This document shows positions 1-11,200 of a DNA stretch of 64,000 bases, piece by piece; positions within the stretch are counted from its first letter, which is position 1; the number at the start of each line of letters is the position of its first letter. Made by a program: the position numbers and the translations under genes. Under the pieces are notes generated by a model, which worked only from the letters and a program-made list of their open reading frames with translations, was not told where the DNA came from and did no database searches. The DNA lies in IMG/VR virus record IMGVR_UViG_3300025881_000010, positions 18,527 through 82,526 of that record. The stretch is one strand, 5' to 3'. Source of the DNA: a virus.

Positions 1-3000
1 ATTGTCTAGTTCATTTTGAGAAATGTTAGTTTGAGTGCTAATTCTACTACGAGATAATTTACTTAGAAACTTCATTTTCTTAATGAAGCTTCTATAGTTT
101 TTAGCGAAAATTGTACTTGTTTGATCTCGGGCATCCATTCCAAGATTCTCTTCTGAACCTTTAGTTTTATTACGATCAATCTTCCAAGCAGATTTTGCAT
201 TATCAGCTTTATTACGAGCATCCATTCCTAAAGAAGATGCTTTTTTATACTTCTTAGTTTTGCGAGATTTTATGAATTCTTTTTCATCATCTGAAACATC
301 TTCATCATCAATATCGTCTGAAGTATCATCATCCTGATTATCTATACTATCATCCGGATTATCGGGATTGTTGTCTGGATTTTCGGGATTATCAGGATCT
401 ATATTATCATCAGTATTAATAGGATTTACTTTATCAATACCAAGCATTTTATTGACGATAGCATTTTTAACAGCATCTCTATTTTTAACTCTGATATCTT
501 CTTGACGATTGGTAAGCTCTCCATTATTCATGATAGCTTCAGCAATACCATTTAAAGTTTCAGGACTTACTTCTCCAGTCTCTTCAAATTGCTTGAAATC
601 TTCATCTGATACTGTTTCATTTTCATCTGTAACAACAGCTTCCTCAGCCATCTGTTCAGCTTCAGCTTCCGCAGCTTGTTGAGCTTCTTTAGATTTCTTA
701 CCTGTTACATTATCAACTTGATCACTTTGAAATTTCTTTTTAGCAACTTTTAGTTCTTCATCAAACCTAGCATTGATTTCTTTGATATCGGTTTCATCTT
801 CGACACCTTCAAGTTCTGCAGCACGTTGTTCTTCAATACCGGCTTTCGCTTTTTTGAATTCATCATAACCTTTAGTAGCGTTGTCAATTTTTTCTTCAGC
901 ATTCTTCATGAAAGGACTGGTAATATTTTTCAGCCATTTATTGAAGTTAGATCCTGCAGATTTGATTTCTGGCAATACACTACTTTTCTCTCCAGCTTTT
1001 GTAAAAGCTTTAAAGTCTTTACGAGATAAACCAGTAACAACTATTTCATTCCCAAATTGATCATATTCTACTTCTACATCAATTGGGTTTGCACGTTTAC
1101 CTAAAATAAGATTACGTTGATTCTGCATTGCTTCTTGTTGCATTTGACCTAAACCAAAAGCACGTTTTTTGAACAAGTCTTTTTCTTGTTGAATCTTCTT
1201 TAGAATTTCATTTTGTTCTGATTTGATTTTAGCAGCTTCTTCTCTGGAAACTTTTCCTTCCGGACGAAGACTGTCAATCATCATATTTAATTTCTCAATA
1301 CGCTTATTTGCTTGTACCTGATAAGTTTCAATTTGAGATTGAGCATATCCTTCTTCAGCTTTGTTTTGTAACAAAGCTTGAAGTCCTTTGACATTTAGAA
1401 GTTTTCCTTCTTGTTTAACCTTGTCAAATTCTTCATACATCTGATCAAAACGTTTCTTTTCTTCTTCATTGATATTTTCGTTTTCTATCAATTTATTCAT
1501 GAAGTTGTTGTAAACATCTTTTCCTGTTTTTTCATCAATAACAAGATCAGCTATTTGCTTACGAACATGCATTTCTTGAAATGTAAGTTCTTTTTCAGTT
1601 CCTTGCTTTTTAGTTATTTCTTCAAAATTTTTGATTCTATTATGAAGCTTATGAGATTCATCAGCTTTCTTATCTATAAGATCTCCAATATTAAATACAG
1701 AACCACCAAGCGCACCCATAGCTGCAGAAAGAACTATAGTACCTCTGTTTTCTTTAGACTTATAGAATTCCCAAAAACCTCCCGGATTAAATAGCTTATC
1801 ATCTCCCTCACCTGTAACCTCAGCAATAGCTTTCTTTTTAGACCATTCTTCAAATGATTCTTGGAAAGTTTCTTCCAATCCTTCAAATCCAGCTTTACCC
1901 GCAACCTTAGCAATACCTTTGATAATAGGAGCAACATCATAACTAAACATTTTAGCAATAGTAGCACTAGAACCATTTTTAGCCATATTCATGCCCTTAG
2001 TGATAGGGTTAAGTCCTTTAAGTGCTTTCCATCCACCACCGAAAGTAAGTCCAAAAGAAGCCATATCTACAGCCATCCAAGCTGCATTGTTTCTAATAGT
2101 AGAAGCAGCCATTTGTGAAAGATCATCTTCATTGAAGATTAAATTTCCTTGAGCATCTTTTAAGTCTTTATTAGAGTTTACAACCTCAGCAGCATTTAAT
2201 ACTCCAGATAAAATGTTACCTGTAAAACCACCACCAATTGCTTCTACTCCCATTCCAGCAGCTTTAGTCAATCCTTGATCAGAAACAAGCTTACCAATAA
2301 TACCTTGTCCACTACCAAAAACTTCTTTACCTAAAGCATTTCTTGTAGCATTTTTAGCTACTGTTTTTGCCACTCCCTCAGCACCTTCTTGAAGACCTTT
2401 TTCAACAATACCTTTAGCGATACCACTAGCTGTTCTTTTAGCTAAAGCACCACCACCTTTTGATAAGAATATAAATTCTGCAAGTTGAGGTATCATTTCT
2501 GCAGCATGAATACTCCAAAATTTAGGATCCATCATAGAACCAAATGTCAAATTCTCAGACATTAGTTCTTCTGGAATATATGCTTTGTATTTAGATTCTA
2601 TTTCGGCACCAGTTTCTTGAAGATATCTTGAAAATGGATTTCCTGTAGCAATACTTTGTCCAGGAACAATTGCGGAAGCAACTTGGATTAAATCTCCAGT
2701 TCCTTTTACAATATGTTTACCAACACCTCTGGCTATACTTTTTGCTGATTCTTCCCAAAAATCACGCATGGTAAATTCAGCAGACCAAGCATTATTTCCT
2801 TTTTCAAGCTCTCCAGTACTTGCTACAGAAACACCACCTAATTGCTCTGAAGCAACTTTAGTATTTCTATTGACTTCATTTTCTTGGGGAGTTCCTAAGT
2901 CGTCAGGCATTGGCATAGCTTGACCAGCTTGTTGTTGTCCTTGATTTCTATATCTAGGATCTAAATACCTTTCATCCGTTCTTTCTTCAGCTAACGACGG

Positions 3001-3072
3001 GTTTTCGGGGGGAGCTTGCGAACTGGCTTTTTGGGTTTGAGCCTTATTCACAATGTCTAAAAAATCAGGCAT
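1..3072 (-). CDS. Very large virion/cargo-like protein (3' end cut by window)
   Basis: An open frame of 1024 codons starts at ATG 3072 and runs off the left edge. It opens with a polar Pro/Gln-rich stretch. Roughly residues 100-430 are Ala/Gly-rich with short hydrophobic segments, and the remainder is charged, helical and coiled-coil-like. An Asp/Asn/Pro-rich linker with repeated DNPDN units lies near residue 890, followed by two GMDAR motifs. It is the last visible gene after the giant tail protein, where crAss-like phages keep cargo/ejection proteins and giant virion RNA polymerase subunits. I see no polymerase or enzyme motif, so an ejected or capsid-cargo protein is inferred from position. 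It has its own promoter just after a terminator. Confidence 0.75.
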   Translation of the reverse strand, partial: MPDFLDIVNKAQTQKASSQAPPENPSLAEERTDERYLDPRYRNQGQQQAGQAMPMPDDLGTPQENEVNRNTKVASEQLGGVSVASTGELEKGNNAWSAEFTMRDFWEESAKSIARGVGKHIVKGTGDLIQVASAIVPGQSIATGNPFSRYLQETGAEIESKYKAYIPEELMSENLTFGSMMDPKFWSIHAAEMIPQLAEFIFLSKGGGALAKRTASGIAKGIVEKGLQEGAEGVAKTVAKNATRNALGKEVFGSGQGIIGKLVSDQGLTKAAGMGVEAIGGGFTGNILSGVLNAAEVVNSNKDLKDAQGNLIFNEDDLSQMAASTIRNNAAWMAVDMASFGLTFGGGWKALKGLNPITKGMNMAKNGSSATIAKMFSYDVAPIIKGIAKVAGKAGFEGLEETFQESFEEWSKKKAIAEVTGEGDDKLFNPGGFWEFYKSKENRGTIVLSAAMGALGGSVFNIGDLIDKKADESHKLHNRIKNFEEITKKQGTEKELTFQEMHVRKQIADLVIDEKTGKDVYNNFMNKLIENENINEEEKKRFDQMYEEFDKVKQEGKLLNVKGLQALLQNKAEEGYAQSQIETYQVQANKRIEKLNMMIDSLRPEGKVSREEAAKIKSEQNEILKKIQQEKDLFKKRAFGLGQMQQEAMQNQRNLILGKRANPIDVEVEYDQFGNEIVVTGLSRKDFKAFTKAGEKSSVLPEIKSAGSNFNKWLKNITSPFMKNAEEKIDNATKGYDEFKKAKAGIEEQRAAELEGVEDETDIKEINARFDEELKVAKKKFQSDQVDNVTGKKSKEAQQAAEAEAEQMAEEAVVTDENETVSDEDFKQFEETGEVSPETLNGIAEAIMNNGELTNRQEDIRVKNRDAVKNAIVNKMLGIDKVNPINTDDNIDPDNPENPDNNPDNPDDSIDNQDDDTSDDIDDEDVSDDEKEFIKSRKTKKYKKASSLGMDARNKADNAKSAWKIDRNKTKGSEENLGMDARDQTSTIFAKNYRSFIKKMKFLSKLSRSRISTQTNISQNELDN

Positions 3073-3101
3073 AGTGTTATTGGGTTTAATTTATGTTAAA
3101 A

Positions 3102-3109
3102 CAAATATA
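3102..3109 (-). promoter_or_regulatory. -7 box TATATTTG upstream of the large cargo-like gene
   Basis: On the minus strand TATATTTG matches the Bacteroidota -7 consensus TAnnTTTG. It lies about 30 nt before the ATG at 3072, and the T-run of the preceding terminator forms its upstream spacer. The downstream context (GTTTTAACATAAATT) closely resembles that of the box at 30587-30594. No clear -33 TTG box is visible. Confidence 0.5.
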
Positions 3110-3141
3110 AAAAAAGCAACCTACAAAGGGTTGCTTTTCAT
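3110..3141 (-). terminator. Rho-independent terminator after the 636-aa gene
   Basis: The arms AAAGCAACC (3113-3121) and GGTTGCTTT (3129-3137) form a 9-bp stem. On the minus strand this is followed by a T-run, so it should end transcription of the 3166-5076 gene. Confidence 0.75.
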
Positions 3142-3165
3142 ATATATACTATAAGAAAGCAAATA

Positions 3166-5076
3166 TTAGAGTATGCCTAAAATTTGTTTCCATTTTTGTG
3201 CTAATTCTAAGTTACGTTTATATCCAAGTGAACCTTCTTCTTGATCGCTATTCATAGTATCTAGCCATGATGCGATAATAGTTTCAGGAGAATTACCTTG
3301 CTCATATTTTTTAAGCAATTCATTAATTCCTCCTTGTGCTGCAGCTACACTAAAAATATTGTTGTCAACACTTTTTTGTACTCTGGTAGGATCTACATTA
3401 CCATCTCCACCACTTAAATGATCAAAAGCCATGTAGAATGATTTCATCATATCATAACGATTACTTTGTCCAGCACTATTAGCACCAAAGTATTCTTCAC
3501 CTTCACCTTTGAAAGCATCATTATTGAAAACTTTAGTTTCCAACATGTTCTTAGCAGATTCAAATTGAACTTGTTGTTCAGTTTCAAGATTTTTAGCGCT
3601 ATTAATAAGTTGTAAACCTTCATTCTGCATCTGGACAGTTTCAGTAATATCGTCTGCAGGCATTAATTGAGAAAGTTTAGTTTGCATCATAGGATCTGCG
3701 ATATCTACTTTCTTATAAAAAATTTCGCCATCTTCATCTTGAAGGGCAATAACCGTAGCCATTTTTACATTGTTAGTATATCCAGCTTCCATTTTAGCAT
3801 TAGACTTTTTATCAATTTTTCCATCAGATTCATATCGGTCCATAAGCAAAGCATCAGTTTCATCACTATCCATATAAGATTCTAAAGCTGTAGAAACTCC
3901 AAGAATTTTAAAGTTACCTCTGTAATCTTCAGGATCTATAGAATTGTTACCGGTAACTTTCACACCATCTTCACGATACATATCTTCAGTAGGTGCAAAT
4001 CCCATTACCATTCCGTTCTTAATTTCAAATCCCGGAAGTACACTACTTACAATTTCATTTTCATGCCCTGGGAATACATGATATCCTTCTTTAAGACCTA
4101 ACCATTCATCATCTATCCAATCTGAATCTTTAGACTTAGCAGTAAATTTATCTTTGATCATTACTGCAGCGGCCTTATTAGTTCTTTTTAAGTTTTCTAT
4201 TAACTTACCATCATAGCCACCTTCAGAACTTGGTTGGTTAATACGAGATACATTAATATCGCGATCAACTCCAGCGACAAAAGTATTGTACATATTAAGA
4301 TAACTTTTACGTTTTGGATCCGATTCTTTTGCATATTTAGCTTTTGCGGCAGCTTCAGTAGCGGCAGCTTTAATTTTAGCAGTGTTACTTCCTAAACCAC
4401 CATATCCCATTTTTTTACCAAACTGAACTAATTGCTCCCATGTTGGTTCTGGACGATCAGGATATGTGATACCATAATTGGCACGAACTTTCATCATGTT
4501 ACTCTTATGAGTAAGTATATTTTCTATTGGCATTTCAGTACCATAATCAAATAATTCTGAAGGTGGTATTTCTACCTCAGCCATCATACCTTTATAACTA
4601 ATTTCAGAACCATCATCTAAATTATAATAATCCTCCACTGATTTTAAATCAGTAGGAGAGATTAAATGACCTAATCCTTTCTCCTGAGCCATTCTTATTT
4701 TAGCAAGATTTTCAGAATTTTGACGATAGCGTTGAGCTTCTTCTGATTCTAAAATACCGTTTTTAATTTTATTGGTATATGAAGCACCACCATTAGCCAT
4801 AAAATCAGCTTTAGAACCACCATATTTTGCCATCTGATCTCTAAGTTCAGATTGCATAATTTTAGCTCTATTGTTAATTCTATTGCGATCCTTTTCAAGC
4901 ATGCCACGAGATTCCTCATATATTTTTTGAAAGGATTCTTCTTGCATTCTTTGTGCTTCAACACTAGCTGCCTTGTCTTGATTGACACGCTGATCCATTC
5001 TTTCTAATACAGAAAGTTGTTGAACCGCAGCTTCACGTTTATCAGGGCTTTGAGCCAGTCCTTGAAGTCCGTACAT
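3166..5076 (-). CDS. Coiled-coil virion protein, ejection/cargo candidate (636 aa)
   Basis: I do not recognise the family. Residues 1-150 are strongly charged and predicted coiled coil (runs of Lys, Glu, Gln, Arg). The middle is mixed alpha/beta with aromatic residues and the C-terminal third is helical again. There is no signal peptide or membrane segment. It follows the lysozyme-domain protein by one nucleotide, so the two are probably co-translated, and it ends just before a terminator. The position downstream of the giant tail protein suggests a DNA-ejection or capsid-cargo protein of a podovirus. Upstream of the ATG is AAAACCCAATAAT, one of the recurring C-tract leaders in this strand. 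Confidence 0.7.
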   Translation of the reverse strand: MYGLQGLAQSPDKREAAVQQLSVLERMDQRVNQDKAASVEAQRMQEESFQKIYEESRGMLEKDRNRINNRAKIMQSELRDQMAKYGGSKADFMANGGASYTNKIKNGILESEEAQRYRQNSENLAKIRMAQEKGLGHLISPTDLKSVEDYYNLDDGSEISYKGMMAEVEIPPSELFDYGTEMPIENILTHKSNMMKVRANYGITYPDRPEPTWEQLVQFGKKMGYGGLGSNTAKIKAAATEAAAKAKYAKESDPKRKSYLNMYNTFVAGVDRDINVSRINQPSSEGGYDGKLIENLKRTNKAAAVMIKDKFTAKSKDSDWIDDEWLGLKEGYHVFPGHENEIVSSVLPGFEIKNGMVMGFAPTEDMYREDGVKVTGNNSIDPEDYRGNFKILGVSTALESYMDSDETDALLMDRYESDGKIDKKSNAKMEAGYTNNVKMATVIALQDEDGEIFYKKVDIADPMMQTKLSQLMPADDITETVQMQNEGLQLINSAKNLETEQQVQFESAKNMLETKVFNNDAFKGEGEEYFGANSAGQSNRYDMMKSFYMAFDHLSGGDGNVDPTRVQKSVDNNIFSVAAAQGGINELLKKYEQGNSPETIIASWLDTMNSDQEEGSLGYKRNLELAQKWKQILGIL

Positions 5077-5077
5077 A

Positions 5078-7492
5078 TTATTGGGTTTTATAGTAATCGT
5101 TCATACTTGCTATTTGATTTTCTAAACCTGAAGCTAAACCGGGAGGGGCAATTCCCGGCGTAGCAAGCTGTGGAGCAACACCTCGATTCTGGGGCGAATT
5201 CGGTTGAGGCATTGTTTCTGCTTTTAATTCAGGCTGAGCAAGACCATTCATAGGTAGGGTTACTGGATTAACCGTTGCTCTTTGGAGTTGGGGAGAAGGG
5301 GGCAGATTAAGTTGTAATGGTTCATCAGTAAAAGGTTTAGGTTGAGGTAATGTAGAAGCTACTTCTTCTACAGGACGTTTACCACCGGCCAAAGCTTCTT
5401 CTCTACTCATTGCTAATAAACCATAATTTCCAGTTTGTTTAGCTAGATCTATATTATCCATGTTGATACTAGCTAAATCTATCTCGGGATTTTGTTGCAT
5501 GAAATCTATCATCTTTTCTGCATTACCAAAATCTCTACTTCCATTAGCCATTAAATTATCCACAACACTTTGTTGTGTAGAATTTAAATTACGGAAACGT
5601 TTATCGAATTTTTCTGCTTGCATCTTTTCATCTGCAAGAATACCAATATTTTTTTCATAATGACTACGAGTTCCTTTTTTTGTTCCACTACCATCATCTT
5701 TCATGTTAGGATCAAAACCAAACATATCTTGCATCAAATAACTTTTGTACATATGATTGGCACTTCCAGGACCATTCTCTCTCGCATATTGTAAATCATT
5801 AATCATGCTTGCAAATCCAGCGTTAGCAACTTGCTCACCTCGATTTCTTTTAAGCATAGCTTCTTGATATTTAATACCATGATTAGCTACATCTCTATTG
5901 GTATCAAAATCATTGATATACTTTACCGCTTCACCATATTGCTGAAATGCTTTTTCTTTAGCTTCATAATCAGCAATTTCCATATCTATAATACCTCTAG
6001 TTTTAGCAACTTCAAGCATTCCTTGATTACCAAGAATTGTAGCTCTGTTCCCAGCTGAAGCATTGACAATATTTCTAAGACCACCATCATAAGCTTCAGT
6101 AATATTATTTGCCATTTGAGCTTCTTTCTCAGGTGGCAATCCTATTTTAGATCTTCTTGCTAATTCTGCAGTAAGGTTTTTTACAGCTTCAGAAACTTGT
6201 TCTTCTCTTAAAGGTATATCTACCTCAGAAGCCATTTTATTACCTATTAATCCCATTGCCATTCCAGATACAGCATCTAAAGGCAACATTGGATTAAAAT
6301 TCTTTTTATCATAACCAAGTCCACTTGGTTCTGGAGCATTTAATCGAGCGTCTAAAATATCAGAAGTAAGACCTTTATTATTTTCAGAAACTTTAATCTT
6401 AGAACTTGTAGTTTCATCTCCAGTTTTTGCCGCACTTGTTTCCGAAGTACTCTTATCTGCAGGAACATCTTCAACAACTGTTTGTTTTGCTTGAGGTGGA
6501 AATTCTGAAGGATTTATTAAAGTACGTGGAGTATAATCTTCTTGATTAACTTTTAATTGTGTGGAAGATTTATTTTTTCCTACAGCTGTTGATTCTGTTA
6601 CTGTTTTTGGAAATATATTTTTATCGTTTTTATTTTTAGAACGATTTTTCCAAGACTCTAAGTCTTTATCTAAATTGGATTTTTCTCTACCAGATTTAGA
6701 TAAAGCTTTATCTTTTTCTTTCTGACTGTTTTGCTCTTTTATATAATCATTGAAAATCTCAACATCTCCGTTGTTTGAGATTTCCTGATACAATTCTCTT
6801 CTTGCTAATTCTTTAGTTTTTGTATCAACATCCATATTACTGATTGCTGAATCTCTTTTAACATAATCTGACTTTCGCTGATCAATTGTTTTTACAATTT
6901 TTTTTTCAGCCTCAGTAAGCACATCACCTCTTTTAGATCTTGCCATTACATCTTTAGTAACATCAATCTTATCTAAACCTTTTTCTGATAAAGCAGAATT
7001 ATAAGTATCAAGATATTTTTGCATTGCTACATTATCTACAGTAGCACCATCTACACCTTTTTCAGTAGATTTTCTGTATGCAGATTTACCTTGTGTAATA
7101 GCTCTTTTAGCAACTTCCGGAGATTGGAAATGATAAAACATTGTCATTTCCTCTAAGCTTAAATTTTCAGGATTTTTACCACTATCATATACTTCCATTG
7201 CTTTAGGAAGAATATCATTCTTTACATAGTGTTCAAAATAAGATTCTTGGAAAGCTGGAGAATTTATGAAATCTTCATAATTATCAGCTTTAAATCCATT
7301 GGCTTTACCAAATTTGGTAATTTCTTTCCACCAATATTTAGGAACAAATTGATATTTACCTAACGCATTGGATTGTTCATTAATAGCTTGATATCCCTTT
7401 CTAGGAGATTCAACTTTACTGATTCCAATTTTTAAATTTTGGACGATACGGTTAAGTGCTTGAGGACTTAAATTGAATGAAGGTTTCGGCAT
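5078..7492 (-). CDS. Virion protein with N-terminal lysozyme/transglycosylase-like domain (804 aa)
   Basis: Residues 1 to about 115 resemble the SLT/lysozyme-like fold: Glu28 in SKVESP fits the catalytic acid, and ALGKYQFVPKYW (about 43-54) matches the usual GxYQ core. The following 690 residues are low-complexity Ser/Lys/Thr linkers, helical segments and a Pro/Gln-rich C-terminus. Such virion-associated enzymes open the peptidoglycan locally when a podovirus extends its ejection conduit. The flanking large structural genes support a role in DNA entry rather than in lysis, since a separate amidase endolysin exists at 14685-15230. The fold call rests on motif reading only. Confidence 0.7.
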   Translation of the reverse strand: MPKPSFNLSPQALNRIVQNLKIGISKVESPRKGYQAINEQSNALGKYQFVPKYWWKEITKFGKANGFKADNYEDFINSPAFQESYFEHYVKNDILPKAMEVYDSGKNPENLSLEEMTMFYHFQSPEVAKRAITQGKSAYRKSTEKGVDGATVDNVAMQKYLDTYNSALSEKGLDKIDVTKDVMARSKRGDVLTEAEKKIVKTIDQRKSDYVKRDSAISNMDVDTKTKELARRELYQEISNNGDVEIFNDYIKEQNSQKEKDKALSKSGREKSNLDKDLESWKNRSKNKNDKNIFPKTVTESTAVGKNKSSTQLKVNQEDYTPRTLINPSEFPPQAKQTVVEDVPADKSTSETSAAKTGDETTSSKIKVSENNKGLTSDILDARLNAPEPSGLGYDKKNFNPMLPLDAVSGMAMGLIGNKMASEVDIPLREEQVSEAVKNLTAELARRSKIGLPPEKEAQMANNITEAYDGGLRNIVNASAGNRATILGNQGMLEVAKTRGIIDMEIADYEAKEKAFQQYGEAVKYINDFDTNRDVANHGIKYQEAMLKRNRGEQVANAGFASMINDLQYARENGPGSANHMYKSYLMQDMFGFDPNMKDDGSGTKKGTRSHYEKNIGILADEKMQAEKFDKRFRNLNSTQQSVVDNLMANGSRDFGNAEKMIDFMQQNPEIDLASINMDNIDLAKQTGNYGLLAMSREEALAGGKRPVEEVASTLPQPKPFTDEPLQLNLPPSPQLQRATVNPVTLPMNGLAQPELKAETMPQPNSPQNRGVAPQLATPGIAPPGLASGLENQIASMNDYYKTQ

Positions 7493-7504
7493 GATATGAG
7501 GGGT

Positions 7505-8224
7505 TTATCCTAGTAATCCTAATTGTTTTTTATTTTGTGATTTCATAGCTTCAAGGGTATCTAATCCTTCAGCCATACGATATTCATCTTCACGTTTTTT
7601 CTTTTCAAAGTAACTTTCTTTTGCCCCCTTTTCTTTAGCTACTCTTAATCTTCCACGATTTCTTGCTTTCCCGGCAATTACTCCAGATAAAAATGGAGCC
7701 GCTATTGTTAGACCTTTTTCAAAATCTGTAGCATCTTCACTTTTAAGTGTTTCTAATTGTCCTGAAAATGGATCTACAATTCCAGAAGCTATATCTCCAC
7801 CGCTTTCACCCCCCATAGCAGTACCGATATTCTTAGCTCCTTTTTCTACAGCTCTACCCGCAGCCATCCAAGGATTTGTTTGAGCAGCCATATCTTTAAC
7901 TCCTTCCATTGCCATCATTTGATTTTGCAATTTAGGATCATAATCATATCTATTCATAAAACCTGCATTACTGCCACCGGAACTCTCTGAAAGAGTTCCA
8001 ACGGCATCTCCTAATAAACCACCAATTTTACTTTGTGGTTTAGCAGCATTAGCAATTTTATTCTGTTGACTCATTTCTAAACCAGAAGTATCAATTTGAT
8101 TTAATTCAGGTTTAGAAAATGATAGTGAATTAGTTTTTAAAGAAGATACGGATTGAACCTGATCTCTTTGAGCTTCGGGTTGTCCGAACCTATCAAAAAA
8201 TTCATTTAAGGCTGTATCGTACAT
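7505..8224 (-). CDS. Small ejection/internal virion protein candidate (239 aa)
   Basis: The family is not recognised. The N-terminal 80 residues are polar and probably disordered. Residues 80-180 are rich in Gly and Ala with weakly hydrophobic stretches (GLTIAAPFLSGVIAG), and the C-terminus is highly charged and helical. This pattern, small size and position between the giant tail protein and the lysozyme-domain protein resemble small internal ejection proteins of podoviruses that interact with membranes. That role is an inference from composition and context. Confidence 0.6.
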   Translation of the reverse strand: MYDTALNEFFDRFGQPEAQRDQVQSVSSLKTNSLSFSKPELNQIDTSGLEMSQQNKIANAAKPQSKIGGLLGDAVGTLSESSGGSNAGFMNRYDYDPKLQNQMMAMEGVKDMAAQTNPWMAAGRAVEKGAKNIGTAMGGESGGDIASGIVDPFSGQLETLKSEDATDFEKGLTIAAPFLSGVIAGKARNRGRLRVAKEKGAKESYFEKKKREDEYRMAEGLDTLEAMKSQNKKQLGLLG

Positions 8225-8232
8225 ATTGTAGG

Positions 8233-11200
8233 TTATTGGTGGCTAAATCTAAGGTGGTTTATAATTGCTAAGATATCAACTTTATTTTTGTTTAAGCTCT
8301 CTGCAGTAACTTCAACATATACCCAATTACCTCTAAGGTCTGCATATTCTTCAGGTATCTCACTTTCATTCTTAGCTGGTATAGTATGATTCCCTTCTCT
8401 AATTTTGTACCATCCATGAGTACCAGGAACAATTCTATATTGTTTTAAACTTGATCTATAAATTACTTGTTTTATTGGATAATCCAAAGAGGTAATTATA
8501 GAAATTCCTTTATGGATAAAAACTTTATCTAATTGAGCATTTACATAGAATCCTATCTTCAATTCTTTTTGCTCGCCAAATAAATTTAAGTAATCTCCTT
8601 CATTAAGTTCATGTAGCTTATTAGGGCTTCCGTTTACTGGAGAATAAATCTTCTTGTCAAAGTTAATATAAAGATCGTTATTATACTCATATTCACCATT
8701 AAAGACATTCAACATTTCATTCAATGAAAGTAATATGGATTTTCCACTTTTAGTACGAATCCTAATATTACTTTCTTTCATCTCATGATCATAGTAAGCT
8801 TCAGTATCAATAATTGGATCCTTTTTAAACATTTCAAAATAATCCATGTGAAGCAATTTCATAGCTAACATAGGTTTATCTAATTTGATAAACTCTACAT
8901 TTTTTTCATCAAAAAAGACAAATCCATAATCGCTTTCAGCTACAGCTCTACGTATAGAAGTTCCATAATCTGAAATGATTCTATGACCATCTACAACTTG
9001 TCCAGAACCTTGTTTAATATTGATTGGTTGTCCTGATTGATCAGTAAGTATTCTATCAGTTCCTATATATATCAATGAAGTTTGACCTTCTTGAATAGCA
9101 TAGATTTCTTCTTTATGTCTAAAGATGTTAGATACATCACCTTTATTTTTTTCTAATTCAGCATAGAAATTATTAGGCTTGAACATTGTCCATGCATCAT
9201 AGATCTCTCCAGCAATTTTTACATTTGAAACAGCAATTACATTTCCTAAATTAGGATCGTCTTTATACTGAAATGGTTTTGGTATAAATTGCTTTAATGA
9301 CTTAGAATTAAAGTATGCCGGATTGATCATTTCAGTTCTATTAATCTGAAAATTATGAGAACCTGAATCTTTGTAAAATTCATATCCATAAGTTTGCTTT
9401 GGCTCTACTTGCGTTTCTAAAACATTTACATAAGCCCAAGCTCCTTCTCTAAGCCATGTTTTAATTTCACCTTTAGCTCTACCACCTCCAGCATTATCAA
9501 ATTCTATTTCTTCAATTTCATTTTCTCCGGAATCATTTTTTGTTCTTATGTTAAGCGTAACATAGGTATCAGCACCACAGTCAAAAAATTGAGCTCCGCT
9601 ATTTTTTGAGACTGGAATGGTTTTACTTAAAGGAATATATTTGTTATTGCTATAAGCTTGTTCAGTTCTACCACCATACACAGCTTCTCTATTGTTCCTA
9701 AAAATATTTATCAAAGGATAAGTCTCATAAACAATATGATTGTTGATAGGTCCTCCTAATCTTATTTCTGAATCAATTTTATAGATATCTCCACCTATAA
9801 ATTCATCAGTAAATAAATCTTCTTCTGTTTTAATTATTGTAGTAGGATAACCAGGAGAAGGAATTACATGATTAAAAAGATCAGCTCTAGGTCTTCCACC
9901 TTGTAAATCCCATCTTCTTTGATAATCACTAAAGAACCAAGGCATACAAGGAAGTACTACAGCATTATTAGAAACATCGTGATTTATACCAAAAGCAGCT
10001 CCCGAGATTATTTCTCCACGATTTAAAGTTTCTGCAGCTTCTATAGAAAATTCTTTTTTAGCGTATTCTGTATTTTTAGCAAAAACAGAAACATTGATAA
10101 AGTAAGTTTCATGAGTACCACTTTCTCTATCTTCTCTAGCTCTTCTTGGTAATTCATCAGTATGATTATCTCCAGCTACTTCATTCTCTAAAATTTTTCT
10201 TGAGAACTTAGGATATATTTCTGGAGAAAAACCATTAAAGCCGCCATGTTCCATAATTGTTTTTGGAGAATGATCAGTATTTAATTTAGATACTACAGAT
10301 AACTTTGAAGTTTTTATATGTTGATCGGAAATCTTATTAAAATATAAGTCCGGAGAATCAAAATACATTAATCCTCTATGAGTAATTATACGTTCACTAG
10401 AACCATCACCTTCATAATTGAAGTTTTCTCCATTGGCATCATATTGTTGTAACCCTCTTTTTTCATAAACCGGACCGCCGTAATAAGGAAGATTCCATTT
10501 GTTTTTTAAAGGAACTGGAACATCATAATGAATTGAATCGTTATTATGCTGCATCCTGTTTAAAGGCGCTGCAATACCTTGACAAAGAATAGTTCTATCG
10601 TTCTCTGTTCTTTCTACATATAAAATTTGATACATAGAAATTAGATTTTGAATTTCACAGCTTAAACGAACTTCAAAATGCATTTTAATTCCATGACCAT
10701 AAAGAATACCATTCTCTACGGATTGATTTACGTACTTCTTAGAAGTTATTACAGGATTTCCTTGATCATCTATGTAAGATATTAAATCGTTGATTTCAGG
10801 TATCATTAAATCACCAATAGGAATAGCAAAATATCTACTTGATGCAGTATCATAAGATTGAAACGATAATCGGTAGATCTCACCTTTCATATTATACTTC
10901 TCTCCTGAAGGTTTTATGTAATCTAATATAGGCCCGTTACCATCGTATTTAGATTGAGCTTGATTTAATAAAGGCTCTTTGAATTCTCTATAAGTAACTC
11001 TAATTCCATTTCCTTGATTGAAACCAATTGATTCAGCACCATGAATAAAATTAGATTGATTTACTCCAGGATCTAAAAATTTAATGTCATTTTGAAAAGT
11101 TTCAATGAATTGATCATTATTAGATTCAAAAACATAATTACTAAAATCAGTAGCTATATTTTCATCTAAATAGGTAAACAATAACTGACCGTTATTGTCT